Positions 7,307 to 16,319 of a DNA stretch of 64,000 nucleotides are shown here, piece after piece. Each line of letters begins with the position of its first letter. Position 1 is the first letter of the stretch. The stretch spans positions 37,784-101,783 of the forward strand of contig NZ_JANGCG010000011.1 in assembly GCF_024462815.1 (NCBI RefSeq). The letters run 5' to 3'. The translations under genes were made by a program, and so were the position numbers. Below the pieces are notes generated by a model. That model saw only the letters and a program-made list of their open reading frames with translations. It made no database searches and had not been told where the DNA came from. Source of the stretch: Gemmiger formicilis. GTDB taxonomy: Bacteria; Bacillota; Clostridia; Oscillospirales; Ruminococcaceae.

Positions 7307-9169
7307 TCATGCTATGTGTTCTCCTTTCTGCTCGGCGGCAGGGGGCAGTTGCTTAGCTTGTTCCTGTTCCTGCTGTTCTTTCCATTGTCTGCGTTTCTTT
7401 TCCATATAGCGTCGATTGTATTCTGCTTTTTTTGCTCGGCGGCGTTCCTGTTCCGCTAACGCTGCCTTTTCTTCGTCGGTCAGTTCAACTGCCTTGTGAG
7501 GAATGTCCACCTTGCCAACGAAATTAAAGAAAATTTCAATTTCCTGTGTTCTGCTTGCTCCTTTGCCCTGGGCTTGGTGGACGAGGATTTTTTCTACAAA
7601 CTCATTTATCATGGCAGGGGTCAACTCGGAAAAGTCTGTATATTTTCTGACAAGGGAAAGAAACTTTTCGGCGTTGATGGTTTCCCTGCTTATGCGTTCA
7701 AGTTCCTGCTGGTCTTGGGAAATGATTTCTGTCAAATCGCTTAACTCGGCTTCAAAATCGCAGAGCATTTGTTCAAAAAGGGTATCGGAAAGTCGGCCGC
7801 TTACATTGTCCTCATAGAGCTTTCGGATTAGGCGGGTCAGTTCATCGGTACGCTTCTCGTTGCGCTGCTTCCGCTGGCGAATGGCTCTTGCAGCTTTTTC
7901 CTGCCTGTCCTCGGAAGCGGAGCAGACCTGTGCCATAAACTCGGCTTCATTGTTCAACGCATAGTCGCAAACGCCCTTGATGGCTTCCAACAAAAGCTCG
8001 TTCACAACAGCAGTACGAATAAGGTGCGTCGTGCAGTATTTATCATAATGCTGGTTGCCCAAATCGTAACGGGAACAGTTGTACTCGTCACGATCAGGGC
8101 GCTTTTTCCCGTTGGGTCTGCCCGCCCAGTCACGCGCATTTCCGGCCTTGCCCCTGTGGTTATACATCTTTGCACCGCAATCCGCGCAAAACATCAAGCC
8201 GGTTAGTGGATTGGCCTTTCCTATGCTGTCTGTCCGGCGAATGGTTTTTCGTAGAGTTTGTACGCGTTCCCATGTTTCCTTGTCGATGATAGCTTCCTGT
8301 GTGTTCTCAAAAATGACTAAATCCTCTTTGGGGGTCATTTTGACGCGCTTATCTTTATAGCTCTCCTTGTAAGTCCTAAAGTTTACCGTATGCCCCATAT
8401 ATTCCTGCTTGGAGAGTATGTCGGCAACTGTACCGCCGCGCCATGTATAGGGGTCTGCGGCATTGTAGTTTGATTGATGGTTTCCCATGCCGCGTTGTGC
8501 AAGATAGTAAGAGGGGCGCTCAACCTTTTCCGTTGCCAATATGCGGGCAATTTCATACGGGCCTTTTCCCTCAATGGCCATGCGATAAATCCGGCGTACT
8601 ACTTCGGCAGCTTCCTCGTCGATAATCCAATGGTCTTTGTCGTTGGGGTCTTTCTTGTAACCGTAGATACAATGGTTGCTTGTGTGCTTGCCGGACATAC
8701 CTCTTGCCCGTAAAACAGTGGTTATCTTACGGCTGCAATCACGGATATACCATTCGTTCATAATGTTCAAAAAGGGTGCAAACTCGCTGCTTTCCCGTTT
8801 GTCGCTATCTACTCCGTTGGTAATGGCAACAAACCGCACACCTTTCTCTCTGAACATTACTTCGGTGTAAAAGCCCACCTGTAAATAATCTCTACCGACG
8901 CGGCTCAAATCTTTAACAAGGACAGCAGCGATTTCGCCTTTTTCAATGCCCTCAATCATGCGCTTCCAGCTTGGACGGTCAAAACTTCCACCAGACCAAC
9001 CATCATCTGTGAAGTGGACGCAATTCGTAAAACCGTTGGCTTTCGCATAGTCCTCCAGCATTTTCTTTTGATTGATAATGCTGTTACTATCACCTGTAAG
9101 GTCATCGTCACGGCTCAATCTCTCATAAAGGGCGGTGATTTTTGCGTTGCCTAATTTCTTGGGTTTCAT
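7307..9169 (-). CDS. Large serine recombinase (TnpX-like) of E1
   Basis: A 620-aa protein. The resolvase domain has the catalytic serine in YERLSRDD (Ser19) and the LVKDLSRVGRDYLQVG helix. A recombinase domain, a zinc ribbon (CADCGAKM plus later cysteines) and a coiled-coil tail rich in Lys, Arg and Glu follow. The family excises and inserts elements through a circular form with a 2-bp staggered cut. The gene starts 56 bp from the right end and reads inward. AAAGGAG precedes the ATG. In the integrated state it lies directly downstream of the topB 5' part in the same direction. Related to the E2 enzyme (56744-58624), which fits their shared element ends. Confidence 0.93.
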   Translation of the reverse strand: MKPKKLGNAKITALYERLSRDDDLTGDSNSIINQKKMLEDYAKANGFTNCVHFTDDGWSGGSFDRPSWKRMIEGIEKGEIAAVLVKDLSRVGRDYLQVGFYTEVMFREKGVRFVAITNGVDSDKRESSEFAPFLNIMNEWYIRDCSRKITTVLRARGMSGKHTSNHCIYGYKKDPNDKDHWIIDEEAAEVVRRIYRMAIEGKGPYEIARILATEKVERPSYYLAQRGMGNHQSNYNAADPYTWRGGTVADILSKQEYMGHTVNFRTYKESYKDKRVKMTPKEDLVIFENTQEAIIDKETWERVQTLRKTIRRTDSIGKANPLTGLMFCADCGAKMYNHRGKAGNARDWAGRPNGKKRPDRDEYNCSRYDLGNQHYDKYCTTHLIRTAVVNELLLEAIKGVCDYALNNEAEFMAQVCSASEDRQEKAARAIRQRKQRNEKRTDELTRLIRKLYEDNVSGRLSDTLFEQMLCDFEAELSDLTEIISQDQQELERISRETINAEKFLSLVRKYTDFSELTPAMINEFVEKILVHQAQGKGASRTQEIEIFFNFVGKVDIPHKAVELTDEEKAALAEQERRRAKKAEYNRRYMEKKRRQWKEQQEQEQAKQLPPAAEQKGEHIA

Positions 9170-9212
9170 GGGAACGCTCCTTTCTATGGGTAATTTCTTA
9201 TCCCCCTTTCAC

Positions 9213-9225
9213 AGCATATATCTTC
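9213..9225 (-). promoter_or_regulatory. E1 right end with -10 half-promoter of the recombinase
   Basis: Minus-strand TATGCT at 9218-9213 reads into the recombinase. The matching TTGACA is at the far left end (317-312), 17 bp away once the ends are joined. In the integrated state the -35 position falls in topB and reads GCCGAA, which is not a promoter element. Confidence 0.7.
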
Positions 9226-10635
9226 GGTGTAGGGCTTCGGCGGCTGGGTGAAATGCTCGGTAACAGCAACCTCCGCACCGTCAAAAGTCTGCCCTTCGGT
9301 GAAGTCCGGGAGCGTATCGCCGTCCCCATCCGCAGGCTTTTCCTTCAAGAAGGCACGGAAAATGCGGTCGATTTCCCGCCAGCCTTCGGAAATGACGCGC
9401 TTGCCCTTTGCGGTGAAGGAATGGCCGCAGCAGTCAAATGTGGCCGTGACCGTCTCATACACATACGGCTCTGCCGATGCACACAGCAGCTTGCAGCAGA
9501 CCAGGAGGAACAAATTGCGCTCGCCCAAGGGCAGAGTCTTGATATCCGCTTTTTCAATCTCCATCGTGGGGATAATGGCGTGGTGATCGGATACATCTTT
9601 GTCGGAGATCATGGCCTCCACCAGCGGGAAGAAGTTGCCGCAGCCATCAAAAGGCGGCAGCTTTGCCGCCAGATGGATCACACAGGAGACCGTTTCTGCC
9701 ATGTCGGAAGTCAGATATCGGCTGTCCGTGCGGGGATAGGTCAGCAGCTTCTTTTCGTAGAGGCTCTGGGCGTAGTCTAAGGTCTGCTTCGCCGTATATC
9801 CAAACAGGCGGTTTGCCTCACGCTGCAAGGTGGTGAGATCATAGAGCTTCGGCGGCTGTTCCTTCTTCTGCTCCTTCGTGACAGAGGTACAGGTGACGGT
9901 CGCACCCTTGCACATGGCCGCTGCCTGTTCCGCCGCTGCCGAATCGGTGAATTTCTCCGACACCGCCTCGGCTCCATCCAGCGTCAGGCGCAGCAAATGA
10001 TATTTTTCCTTGTGAAACAGCGTGATCTTTGCGTCACGCTCCGCCAGCATTGCCAGCGTGGGTGTTTGCACACGCCCCACATTCAAGGTGCGGTGATAGA
10101 GAACGGAGAAAAGGCGCGTGGCATTGATCCCCACCAGCCAATCCGCTTTCTGACGGCAGAGGGCAGATTGATATAGGGTCTCATAATCGGCACCGGAGTG
10201 CAGGTCAGAAAAGCCCTCCCGGATAGCGCTGTCCTCCATTGAGGAAATCCAGAGACGAAGAACCGGCTTGCGGCATTCAGTCATTTCATACACCAGCCGG
10301 AAGATCAGTTCCCCTTCACGTCCGGCGTCGCAGGCATTGACAATGGTATCCACATCGGGGCGGTTCATCAGGGCGCGTAGATTTTCAAATGCGTCCTCCT
10401 TGCCCGGTGCCAGCACATAGCGGAACGGCTCCGGCAGAATGGGAAGATCGTCATAGCGCCACTTCTTGAAACGCTCGTCATAGCCCGCCGCATCCATGGG
10501 GGAAACAAGGTGCCCTACACACCAGGAAACGATCAGGGCGTTCCCCTGAAAATAACCATCGGCCCCAGATTTAGCACCCAGGGCCGACGCGATAGATTTT
10601 GCTACACTTGGTTTTTCTGTGATTATTAGCTTCAT
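9224..10635 (-). pseudogene. topB: topB, upstream part (DNA topoisomerase III), split by E1
   Basis: About 470 native residues. MKLIITEKPSVAKSIASALG starts the toprim domain, NACDAGREGELIF holds the metal-binding acidic residues, and LLTYPRTDSRYL carries the catalytic tyrosine. The frame runs into E1 and stops after about 12 foreign residues. The rest of the gene is at 1-301. Topoisomerase III removes or decatenates transfer and replication intermediates in this ICE family. AAAAGGAGAAAAT precedes the ATG. All catalytic motifs are in this part, so a truncated enzyme could still be made, but it would lack the remaining C-terminal domains. Confidence 0.92.
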
Positions 10636-10652
10636 ATTTTCTCCTTTTGTGG

Positions 10653-10674
10653 TATAATAATTACATGGGGTGAT
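10653..10674 (+). promoter_or_regulatory. Extended -10 promoter and ribosome site of the HEPN-like gene
   Basis: TGGTATAAT (TATAAT at 10653-10658) is an extended -10 with no good -35. GGGGTGAT at 10667-10674 could serve a TTG at 10679. The gene would have a very short leader. Confidence 0.5.
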
Positions 10675-11752
10675 TGATTTGGTTCTGATGAATATGTATG
10701 GTAAGATACCGGAAACGATAATTTCTAAAAAATTAGGAATTGGTATTTGTAATCCTGCACCAGATTGGGTAGAAGGATTACAAGATGATTTTGAAGAAGA
10801 ACTCTTAATTCATGAACATGAGATATCTTCATTCAAAAAATCAGGATATGATACTGCCTGGGTCGCTGACCATTATAATTTAGAACATTATAATTTAGAA
10901 AAGATAGTGTTCCAATTAGGTTGGCAAGAAGAAGGAAAAACTTCCATGCAGATTATTGCTGAACACTTAATTGAAATCCAAGTCTTAGACTTTGATAATT
11001 CGTTATTGCAGATGAAAAACGATCATTTAGATAGCCCGACATGCGAGCCTCAATATCCAAGAAAGTTTTTGAATTTATGTTGTAAAATACAGTCGTCACA
11101 ATCGGCTCAAACAGTTATTCCAAATCGAATACCTTTCTCAACTTATAACTCCGATGATTTTCAGCAAAAGCCTTTGATACTTAATTTTTTAGGAGCAATG
11201 CTACATCCGCATCCTAATTATCCGATTTCAATACCTGACTATACAGCAGGAGGGATAAAGTCTCTAGAATATATAGGTAGTCTAATTGACAATTTCTTAG
11301 TCACAGATAAAGATTTTTGGCTGTTTGATTACATAGTCAATGCCGTGTTCAACGACGAATCTCATGATGCCTATCATATATTCAAAGTGATGTCCCTTAT
11401 TGAAATGCTTATTATCACTCCTAAAGGAAACGGGAAAACTGTAGGAGAACTCGAACGTAAACTTCCGCAGTTCCTTCCAGATAGAATACCTGTCGAAGAA
11501 CGCGCATTGTTCTCTGAAATTGTGCGTAAACTTAGAAATAAAATTGGACATGGTGATTTTGAGGCCGTACAGCAACTATTAGACCAGTATCGCAACTCTT
11601 TTATGCAAAACTTCTGGTACGATGAATTTGAATATAGCATTGAGAACTGGACATACGGCAACATATGTATTAATCTTGATTCGGCGTTAAATGAGATTTT
11701 ATGGCTAATGTTATCTGATAGGGCGCAACTAGCATCAGTTCAAATGAGTTAA
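10670..11752 (+). CDS. HEPN-like protein of unknown function, AT-rich insertion in the ICE
   Basis: About 350-360 aa, soluble, no signal peptide. Near residue 300 it has LRNKIGHGDFEAV; RNKIGH fits the Rx4-6H signature of HEPN ribonuclease-type domains, and the surrounding helices (a preceding MSLIEMLIITPKG, a following LLDQYRNSF) resemble the Apea-like HEPN layout. The first ~200 residues match nothing I know. Start options are GTG 10670, TTG 10679 and ATG 10688. The gene is on the opposite strand to the conjugation operon, much richer in A and T than its neighbours, and ends in its own terminator, so it was probably acquired separately. A defence or toxin role is inference from HEPN proteins in general. 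Confidence 0.6.
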   Translation: MIDLVLMNMYGKIPETIISKKLGIGICNPAPDWVEGLQDDFEEELLIHEHEISSFKKSGYDTAWVADHYNLEHYNLEKIVFQLGWQEEGKTSMQIIAEHLIEIQVLDFDNSLLQMKNDHLDSPTCEPQYPRKFLNLCCKIQSSQSAQTVIPNRIPFSTYNSDDFQQKPLILNFLGAMLHPHPNYPISIPDYTAGGIKSLEYIGSLIDNFLVTDKDFWLFDYIVNAVFNDESHDAYHIFKVMSLIEMLIITPKGNGKTVGELERKLPQFLPDRIPVEERALFSEIVRKLRNKIGHGDFEAVQQLLDQYRNSFMQNFWYDEFEYSIENWTYGNICINLDSALNEILWLMLSDRAQLASVQMS

Positions 11753-11758
11753 TAATAG

Positions 11759-11799
11759 GCTCTCACCGTTAATGTTTGACGGTGAGAGCTATATTTTTT
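11759..11799 (+). terminator. Terminator of the HEPN-like gene
   Basis: GCTCTCACCGT and ACGGTGAGAGC form a perfect 11-bp stem followed by TATATTTTTTA. It lies between the convergent HEPN-like gene and DUF4366 and may work both ways. Confidence 0.85.
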
Positions 11800-11801
11800 A
11801 A

Positions 11802-12866
11802 CTATTTCGTTTCCTCGTCCTCGGTCAGATATTCTTCTTCATCCTCCAGGTCGAAATCATCCAGGTCAGCGGGAACTTTCTTGCCCTGCTTCGGTTTCAG
11901 CACCAGGAAATAGACCGCTGCGCCGCCTCCGGCTGCAAGAATCAGCAGCACCGCCAGGATTGCCCCGGCATTGCTTTTCTTTTCAGGTTCCGGATTCTCC
12001 GGTTCGGTGGGCTCCGCAGCTTTCTGTTCTGTGCCAACACATTCACTAAGATTTTTTACGCAGACCGGGCAAGCGGTATTGACCGCTCCGGCCTGGCACT
12101 TTTCCGTACAGGTGCAGACAATAGGTGTTTCCGCCTTTTCTCCATCCTCCGTGAGTGCCATGAGGTCGGCTTCATCCACCTGATTCAGAAAATGCACGGT
12201 TTCCTCGCCCTCGTCGTCACGGTCGATAATGAGATAGAACACATTGCCGTTCTTCGTTTCCACTGTAATAAACTGCTTGCCGCTGGCGGTCGGACTGCCA
12301 ATATCGTCAATCAGCGAAAGGTTCCCGTTCGGAGTCAAGGCGGCACCGCCATTCAAACCACCGCCCAGCATACCCAGCAGATTTTCCAGTGTTTCCGCAT
12401 CCAGAGAGAAAGAACCTTCCCCAGAGCCAGCCTCGCCGTCACTTACCGTCATGTAGCCGGAATAGACATAGCCAACTTTCTCCGGCAGGATGACCTTCAG
12501 CCAGTCGCCGTCCGTGCCGATCACCTTCACGGTCGTTCCATTGGGAAGCTGGGTGAAGGCGGTATAATCCATTCCAGCGCCCGTGCGGACATTCAGATTG
12601 CCGCCGCCCGTGGTGACGGTGCCGGTCTGCTCAGAGTCATTTTCGCCGGAACTGAACTGGATACCGTCCTCGGTGACGGATACCGTGACCTGGCTGCCTG
12701 CCAGAGCGGAAAGCAGATCAGAGACATCCCCAGCCGTTTCCTGTTCAGCCACGGACTCCGTGGTTTCCTCGCCGCTGCTGGCAAAGGCGGTGATAGAAAA
12801 AGCGGCAGTGCTGAGCACCACCGCCAAAAGAGCCGATACCATTTTTGTCATAAAGTTATGCTTCAT
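11802..12866 (-). CDS. DUF4366 / CD1107-family surface protein with SH3 domain
   Basis: A 354-aa protein. It has an N-terminal signal peptide ([21 protein letters not shown]), a bacterial SH3 domain near residues 80-140 ([31 protein letters not shown]), a DUF4366 region with a cysteine-rich [12 protein letters not shown] cluster, a C-terminal membrane segment ([20 protein letters not shown]) and an acidic tail. It is a standard ICE gene, thought to sit at the cell wall with the mating channel. ATG 12866 is chosen because the signal peptide starts there. Its start overlaps the end of DUF4315 by 11 bp. Confidence 0.85.
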   Translation of the reverse strand: MKHNFMTKMVSALLAVVLSTAAFSITAFASSGEETTESVAEQETAGDVSDLLSALAGSQVTVSVTEDGIQFSSGENDSEQTGTVTTGGGNLNVRTGAGMDYTAFTQLPNGTTVKVIGTDGDWLKVILPEKVGYVYSGYMTVSDGEAGSGEGSFSLDAETLENLLGMLGGGLNGGAALTPNGNLSLIDDIGSPTASGKQFITVETKNGNVFYLIIDRDDEGEETVHFLNQVDEADLMALTEDGEKAETPIVCTCTEKCQAGAVNTACPVCVKNLSECVGTEQKAAEPTEPENPEPEKKSNAGAILAVLLILAAGGGAAVYFLVLKPKQGKKVPADLDDFDLEDEEEYLTEDEETK

Positions 12867-13128
12867 CCTCGTATCCCTCCGTTTCCTCATTCTCGGTGCC
12901 ATCCTCCGGCAGCATACCTTCCGGCAGGGAGATCATACCGCTGGCATAGGCTTTCAGGAAGGCGGTCAGTTCCTTGTTATCCATCTTCACGGCTTTCACC
13001 ATGCGGACGATTTCCAGATTTTCTTCCTCCGCAAGCTGGGCCTCCAGCGCACGAAGGCGTTTCTGCTGTTCCGCGATCTTTTCTTTGGTTTTCGCAATGT
13101 CATTGCGAATCTTCTGTGTCGTTGCCAT
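12856..13128 (-). CDS. DUF4315 family protein
   Basis: A 90-aa protein with a coiled coil (about residues 5-40, [20 protein letters not shown]) and an acidic tail. DUF4315 is a fixed neighbour of DUF4366 and the NlpC/P60 peptidase in Tn1549/CTn2-type ICEs. It is probably a small structural or assembly partner of the conjugation apparatus. It is read in one operon with the peptidase upstream. Confidence 0.85.
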   Translation of the reverse strand: MATTQKIRNDIAKTKEKIAEQQKRLRALEAQLAEEENLEIVRMVKAVKMDNKELTAFLKAYASGMISLPEGMLPEDGTENEETEGYEDEA

Positions 13129-13154
13129 AATTCAAATTACCTCCATATCGTTTT

Positions 13155-15134
13155 TTAGTTGTAGGGCGGTCGCCCGAAAGCGTAAAAGTGGGATTGCCAG
13201 TAGCTTGTGTTGATATCTGCATACTGGATGGGGTCGCCGCAGTGCAGCATTTTTCCACCGCCCACATAGATACCCACATGGGAAACGCCCGGCGTATCGT
13301 AAGTGCCGATGAAAAAAATCAAGTCGCCGGGTCTTGCGTTGGCGGAGGATACCGGGGTGGAAATGTCGTAGAGCCCCTGGGCTCCCAGCCTTCCCGTATT
13401 GCAGACGCCGCTTTGCGTCAGCACCCAGGACACGAAGCCAGAGCAATCAAAAGAAGTGTTTGGATTGCTGCCGCCCCAGACATAGGGATAGCCAATGTAC
13501 TTCTCCGCCTCAGTAATGAGCGCCGCAAAGGTTTCATCTTCCATTGCGGAAGGTGGGATATCATAGGTGGTGGGCGGTTTGGTGTACTTGTCTACATAGC
13601 CGGAGCCTGGGAATAAATCTTCCCGGTTCCCCAGCGTTGCCATATAGACCGCATACAGGGAAAGTGTTTCCTCGTCCATGATGTAGACCGGCACATGGGA
13701 AAGGTCAAAGTTTTCCAGCTTTACCTTGCAGATATAGTAATTGTACGGCACTTCCACATCATAGTCGTTTCCCTCACTGTCTGTCCGTGTCTCCGTCCGA
13801 TAGCGTACCTCCACTTCCACGGTCTGCGTCAGGATATACTCCTTTTCAAAGAGCATTTGCAATTCAGCCTGAACCTCGTCGATGGTGAACACCCCTTCAT
13901 GGAACGCTGTGAGAATGGAGGTCAGCACATAAGGGTCATGCTCGATCTCGTCCAGATCAAAACGGTATTCGTCATATCCGGGGTGCAGAGCCTCATAGTG
14001 GTCCAGCTTATATTGGAGCTCCTGCTCCAGTTCGCAGTAGGCCGCCTCCGCAGCCAGCATATCCTCATCCTCGGAAAGATAAGAGGAAGTAAATACGCTA
14101 CCTATGCCGGAGCCCGCCATCATGGAACAAGAAGATACCCCGCCAAACAGCAGAGCAACACAGGCGCCAATGCCGATCACCAACAGCACCGCCCGGCTAT
14201 GGTGTTTGATGTAGAGGAATGTTTCCTTGAAGGCGTCCTTTGCTTTCTGCGCCGCACTTTTCGCCGTGGCCGCTGTGTTCTTTGCGGTTTTCTCTGCCTG
14301 CCGCAGCTCCTTTGCGTAGTTCCGCTTGATCCGCTGTTTCTGCAGAAAGCGAGATACCGGGTTAGAAGCTGCCAATGCAGGATCATCATGCAGTGCCTTT
14401 TGGTAAAGGTACTCGGCGTTTGCCTTGACCGAAGCCTGCTCTGCCTTCGCCGCGTCACGCCAAGGCTTTGTGCGGTGATGGTGAACGGCGGCACGGACTT
14501 TGCCTTTTCCGTAGGCAAGCCCGCGTTCCGTCAGCACCTCGCCCTTGTGTCCGGTCTCAACACCCACATTTTCCTGTTCCACCTCATGCACCTTTGCATG
14601 GGCGGCGTGGACGATCTCATGAACCGGCCGGGAAAGCGGATTGTGCCGCAGGCGTCCGTTGGGGCGTTTCTCCACTTCTTCAAAGCGAAGCTGCGTTTTG
14701 CCTTTCCCGGCTGCCTCGTCAAAAACACGCTCGGTACGGAGAACTTTCTTTGTGGGGATAGCGGCCTTTGCCGCGTCCAGCCTATCCGCCGCACGGTCGG
14801 AATGGTCGATGTACTTTCCAAGTGCGGGATCGGCACGTTCTTCCTCGGTAAATTGCAGGCGGGAGGACGGGCGCTGCCTTGCGGCAGAACCATCCCGCAC
14901 CGCCTGGGTGTCAGCCTTTTCCGCCTTTCGTGCGCTTTTCTTCTCATGGTGTTCCGCCGCACGCAGGGCAAGGTCAACCGCAGCGCCAGCGGATTCTTCC
15001 GAAGAAGCAGACAGTTCCGTTTCCGGCTCCCGGCTGCTGATATGTTCCACCTCGCCCGTGGCAAGGTTTTCCGATATCGCACCGTCACGGGTCATTTTCT
15101 GCGTGATCTTATCGGTTGCTTTCAGTTCCCTCAT
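13155..15134 (-). CDS. CD1108-family NlpC/P60 (C40) cell-wall peptidase
   Basis: A 659-aa protein. A long charged N-terminal region (~310 residues) is followed by a membrane segment (VLLVIGIGACVALLFGGVSS). The C-terminal NlpC/P60 domain has the catalytic Cys in SFDCSGFVSW (about residue 564) and His in GVSHVGIYVGG (about 619), with a third polar position HCGD near 631. It is expected to open peptidoglycan so that the mating channel can be built. The start overlaps the methyltransferase stop by 4 bp, so the two are translationally coupled. Confidence 0.9.
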   Translation of the reverse strand: MRELKATDKITQKMTRDGAISENLATGEVEHISSREPETELSASSEESAGAAVDLALRAAEHHEKKSARKAEKADTQAVRDGSAARQRPSSRLQFTEEERADPALGKYIDHSDRAADRLDAAKAAIPTKKVLRTERVFDEAAGKGKTQLRFEEVEKRPNGRLRHNPLSRPVHEIVHAAHAKVHEVEQENVGVETGHKGEVLTERGLAYGKGKVRAAVHHHRTKPWRDAAKAEQASVKANAEYLYQKALHDDPALAASNPVSRFLQKQRIKRNYAKELRQAEKTAKNTAATAKSAAQKAKDAFKETFLYIKHHSRAVLLVIGIGACVALLFGGVSSCSMMAGSGIGSVFTSSYLSEDEDMLAAEAAYCELEQELQYKLDHYEALHPGYDEYRFDLDEIEHDPYVLTSILTAFHEGVFTIDEVQAELQMLFEKEYILTQTVEVEVRYRTETRTDSEGNDYDVEVPYNYYICKVKLENFDLSHVPVYIMDEETLSLYAVYMATLGNREDLFPGSGYVDKYTKPPTTYDIPPSAMEDETFAALITEAEKYIGYPYVWGGSNPNTSFDCSGFVSWVLTQSGVCNTGRLGAQGLYDISTPVSSANARPGDLIFFIGTYDTPGVSHVGIYVGGGKMLHCGDPIQYADINTSYWQSHFYAFGRPPYN

Positions 15135-16153
15135 AGGCGGTCACCTTCCTTTCCATAGGGGCAAAAGCCGCCGCAGGTGCCATTTTCGATCATGGCGATA
15201 TAGCGGAAAATGGGATAGGCCTGGGGCGGGCAGACCGCATTTCCCAATGTTTTCAGCCGCAGCGCCCGGTCATTCATGCGCTCGGTCATGCGGGGGATTC
15301 CTTCCGGTTCGGCGGCCCAGAGGATACGTCCGTCCATCCTTTCGGGAAGCCCATGAGCCATTCCACCCAATCCGGATTCAGCGCCGCCGTTTCGGACACC
15401 GGCCGCTCCTGGGAGATGATCTGCGCCGACAGGTTCCCGTCCTTCTTCGCCGGATCGAAGGCCGACGGCTTCAAGGTTGAGCGGAAACCGTCCGACGCCA
15501 CCGGGGTCAGATAGAATACCGCCGCCGACAGGCTGAGGCTCCAGATCGCCCCGTTTCGGTTCCTCTTGCGGAATATCCCATTGTCCGACAGGAACACATC
15601 CAGGCTTGCCGCGTCCCTGGCGGTGTTGTTGTCGGAGGCAAGGGGTGTGGGAAACATCAGCCGCAACGATAAAAGTTCGCTGGCGCTCATGCCATGCGCC
15701 GACACCGCAAGCCGGAAATACGAATGGGAGAACAGCGTATCCCGCTTTTGCCAGGTCAAAGATCGTTTTGTCGAGCCCCATATTGATGAAGCCAGCAACA
15801 TTTTCCCCAAGCACCCAACGGGGCCGCAGCTCGGTAATAACGCGGCACATTTCCGGCCACAGGTAGCGTTCATCCGCAAAGCCCTTCCGTTTTCCGGCGG
15901 TGGAGAAGGGCTGACAGGGAAAGCCGCCTGAGATAACGGTAACTGTTTCAAGTCCTGTTCTTTCAAAAAACGCCTCCTTCGTGAAAGTAGTAATATCCCG
16001 GAACCTGGGAACATCCGGCCATCGTGCGGAGAGGACGGAGTGCGGAAAATCCGCCCACTCACACTGGCAAACGGTTTCAAACCCGGCAGCCTCCGCCGCC
16101 AGGTCCAGACCGCCAATGCCGGAAAACAGGCTCACATGGGTCAGTTTATTCAT
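15131..16153 (-). CDS. C5-cytosine DNA methyltransferase
   Basis: A 340-aa protein with all core motifs in order: SLFSGIGGLDLA (I, S-adenosylmethionine binding), GGFPCQPFSTAG (IV, catalytic Cys), ENVAGF (VI), HERQR (VIII) and LKTLGNAVCPPQA (X). The variable region before motif X should recognise the target site, which cannot be read from sequence. There is no restriction endonuclease nearby, so it is an orphan enzyme. Its place inside the conjugation operon suggests it protects incoming ICE DNA from restriction. The MNKLTHVSLF start overlaps the small upstream gene by 8 bp. Confidence 0.92.
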   Translation of the reverse strand: MNKLTHVSLFSGIGGLDLAAEAAGFETVCQCEWADFPHSVLSARWPDVPRFRDITTFTKEAFFERTGLETVTVISGGFPCQPFSTAGKRKGFADERYLWPEMCRVITELRPRWVLGENVAGFINMGLDKTIFDLAKAGYAVLPFVFPACGVGAWHERQRTFIVAADVSHTPCLRQQHRQGRGKPGCVPVGQWDIPQEEPKRGDLEPQPVGGGILSDPGGVGRFPLNLEAVGLRSGEEGREPVGADHLPGAAGVRNGGAESGLGGMAHGLPERMDGRILWAAEPEGIPRMTERMNDRALRLKTLGNAVCPPQAYPIFRYIAMIENGTCGGFCPYGKEGDRL

Positions 16154-16319
16154 GGTTTTTCGGCGCACGGAACGGTTCGATCTCACTTTCCAGCTCCGCA
16201 AGGACCGCCTCCATATCCGCCGTGACCGCCTTGTTTCTGGCGATCAGCCGGTTCATCACATCAAAGAAGGTTTCACCTTCCTGTTTTTCTTCTGTATGCA
16301 AATAGCGGGGATCATTCAT
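16146..16319 (-). CDS. Short conserved ICE protein, unknown function
   Basis: A 57-aa acidic protein, MNDPRYLHTEEKQEGETFF followed by a helical VMNRLIARNKAVTADMEAV segment. AAAGGAG lies before the ATG. It overlaps virB4 by 8 bp and the methyltransferase by 8 bp, so it is part of the operon and really translated. No function can be assigned. Confidence 0.7.
   Translation of the reverse strand: MNDPRYLHTEEKQEGETFFDVMNRLIARNKAVTADMEAVLAELESEIEPFRAPKNHE

Larger units (their letters stand above)
302..9225 (-). mobile_element. E1: mobilizable element with TnpX-like serine recombinase, inserted in topB
   Basis: The two ends are fixed by the split topB gene and by the ends shared with E2. The left end carries TTGTCAAG and the right end AGCATATATC, each followed by the 2-bp overlap TC (GA on the minus strand). 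Genes in minus-strand order are recombinase, a 100-aa conserved protein, sigma factor, anti-sigma-like protein, DUF3847, oriT, mobA, toprim-helicase and TnpW. The element is 8.9 kb and looks complete: own recombinase, relaxase, oriT and replication protein, but no mating-pair genes. It therefore should depend on an ICE for transfer. The recombinase gene lies next to the right end and reads inward. Confidence 0.88.

Noticed and set aside
9142..9780. Plus-strand frame of 212 aa opposite topB
   Set aside because: Shadow of topB on the other strand; the GC-rich genes here give long antisense frames throughout.
13695..15158. Plus-strand frame of 487 aa
   Set aside because: Lies wholly antisense to the NlpC/P60 peptidase gene and has no recognisable domain or ribosome site.
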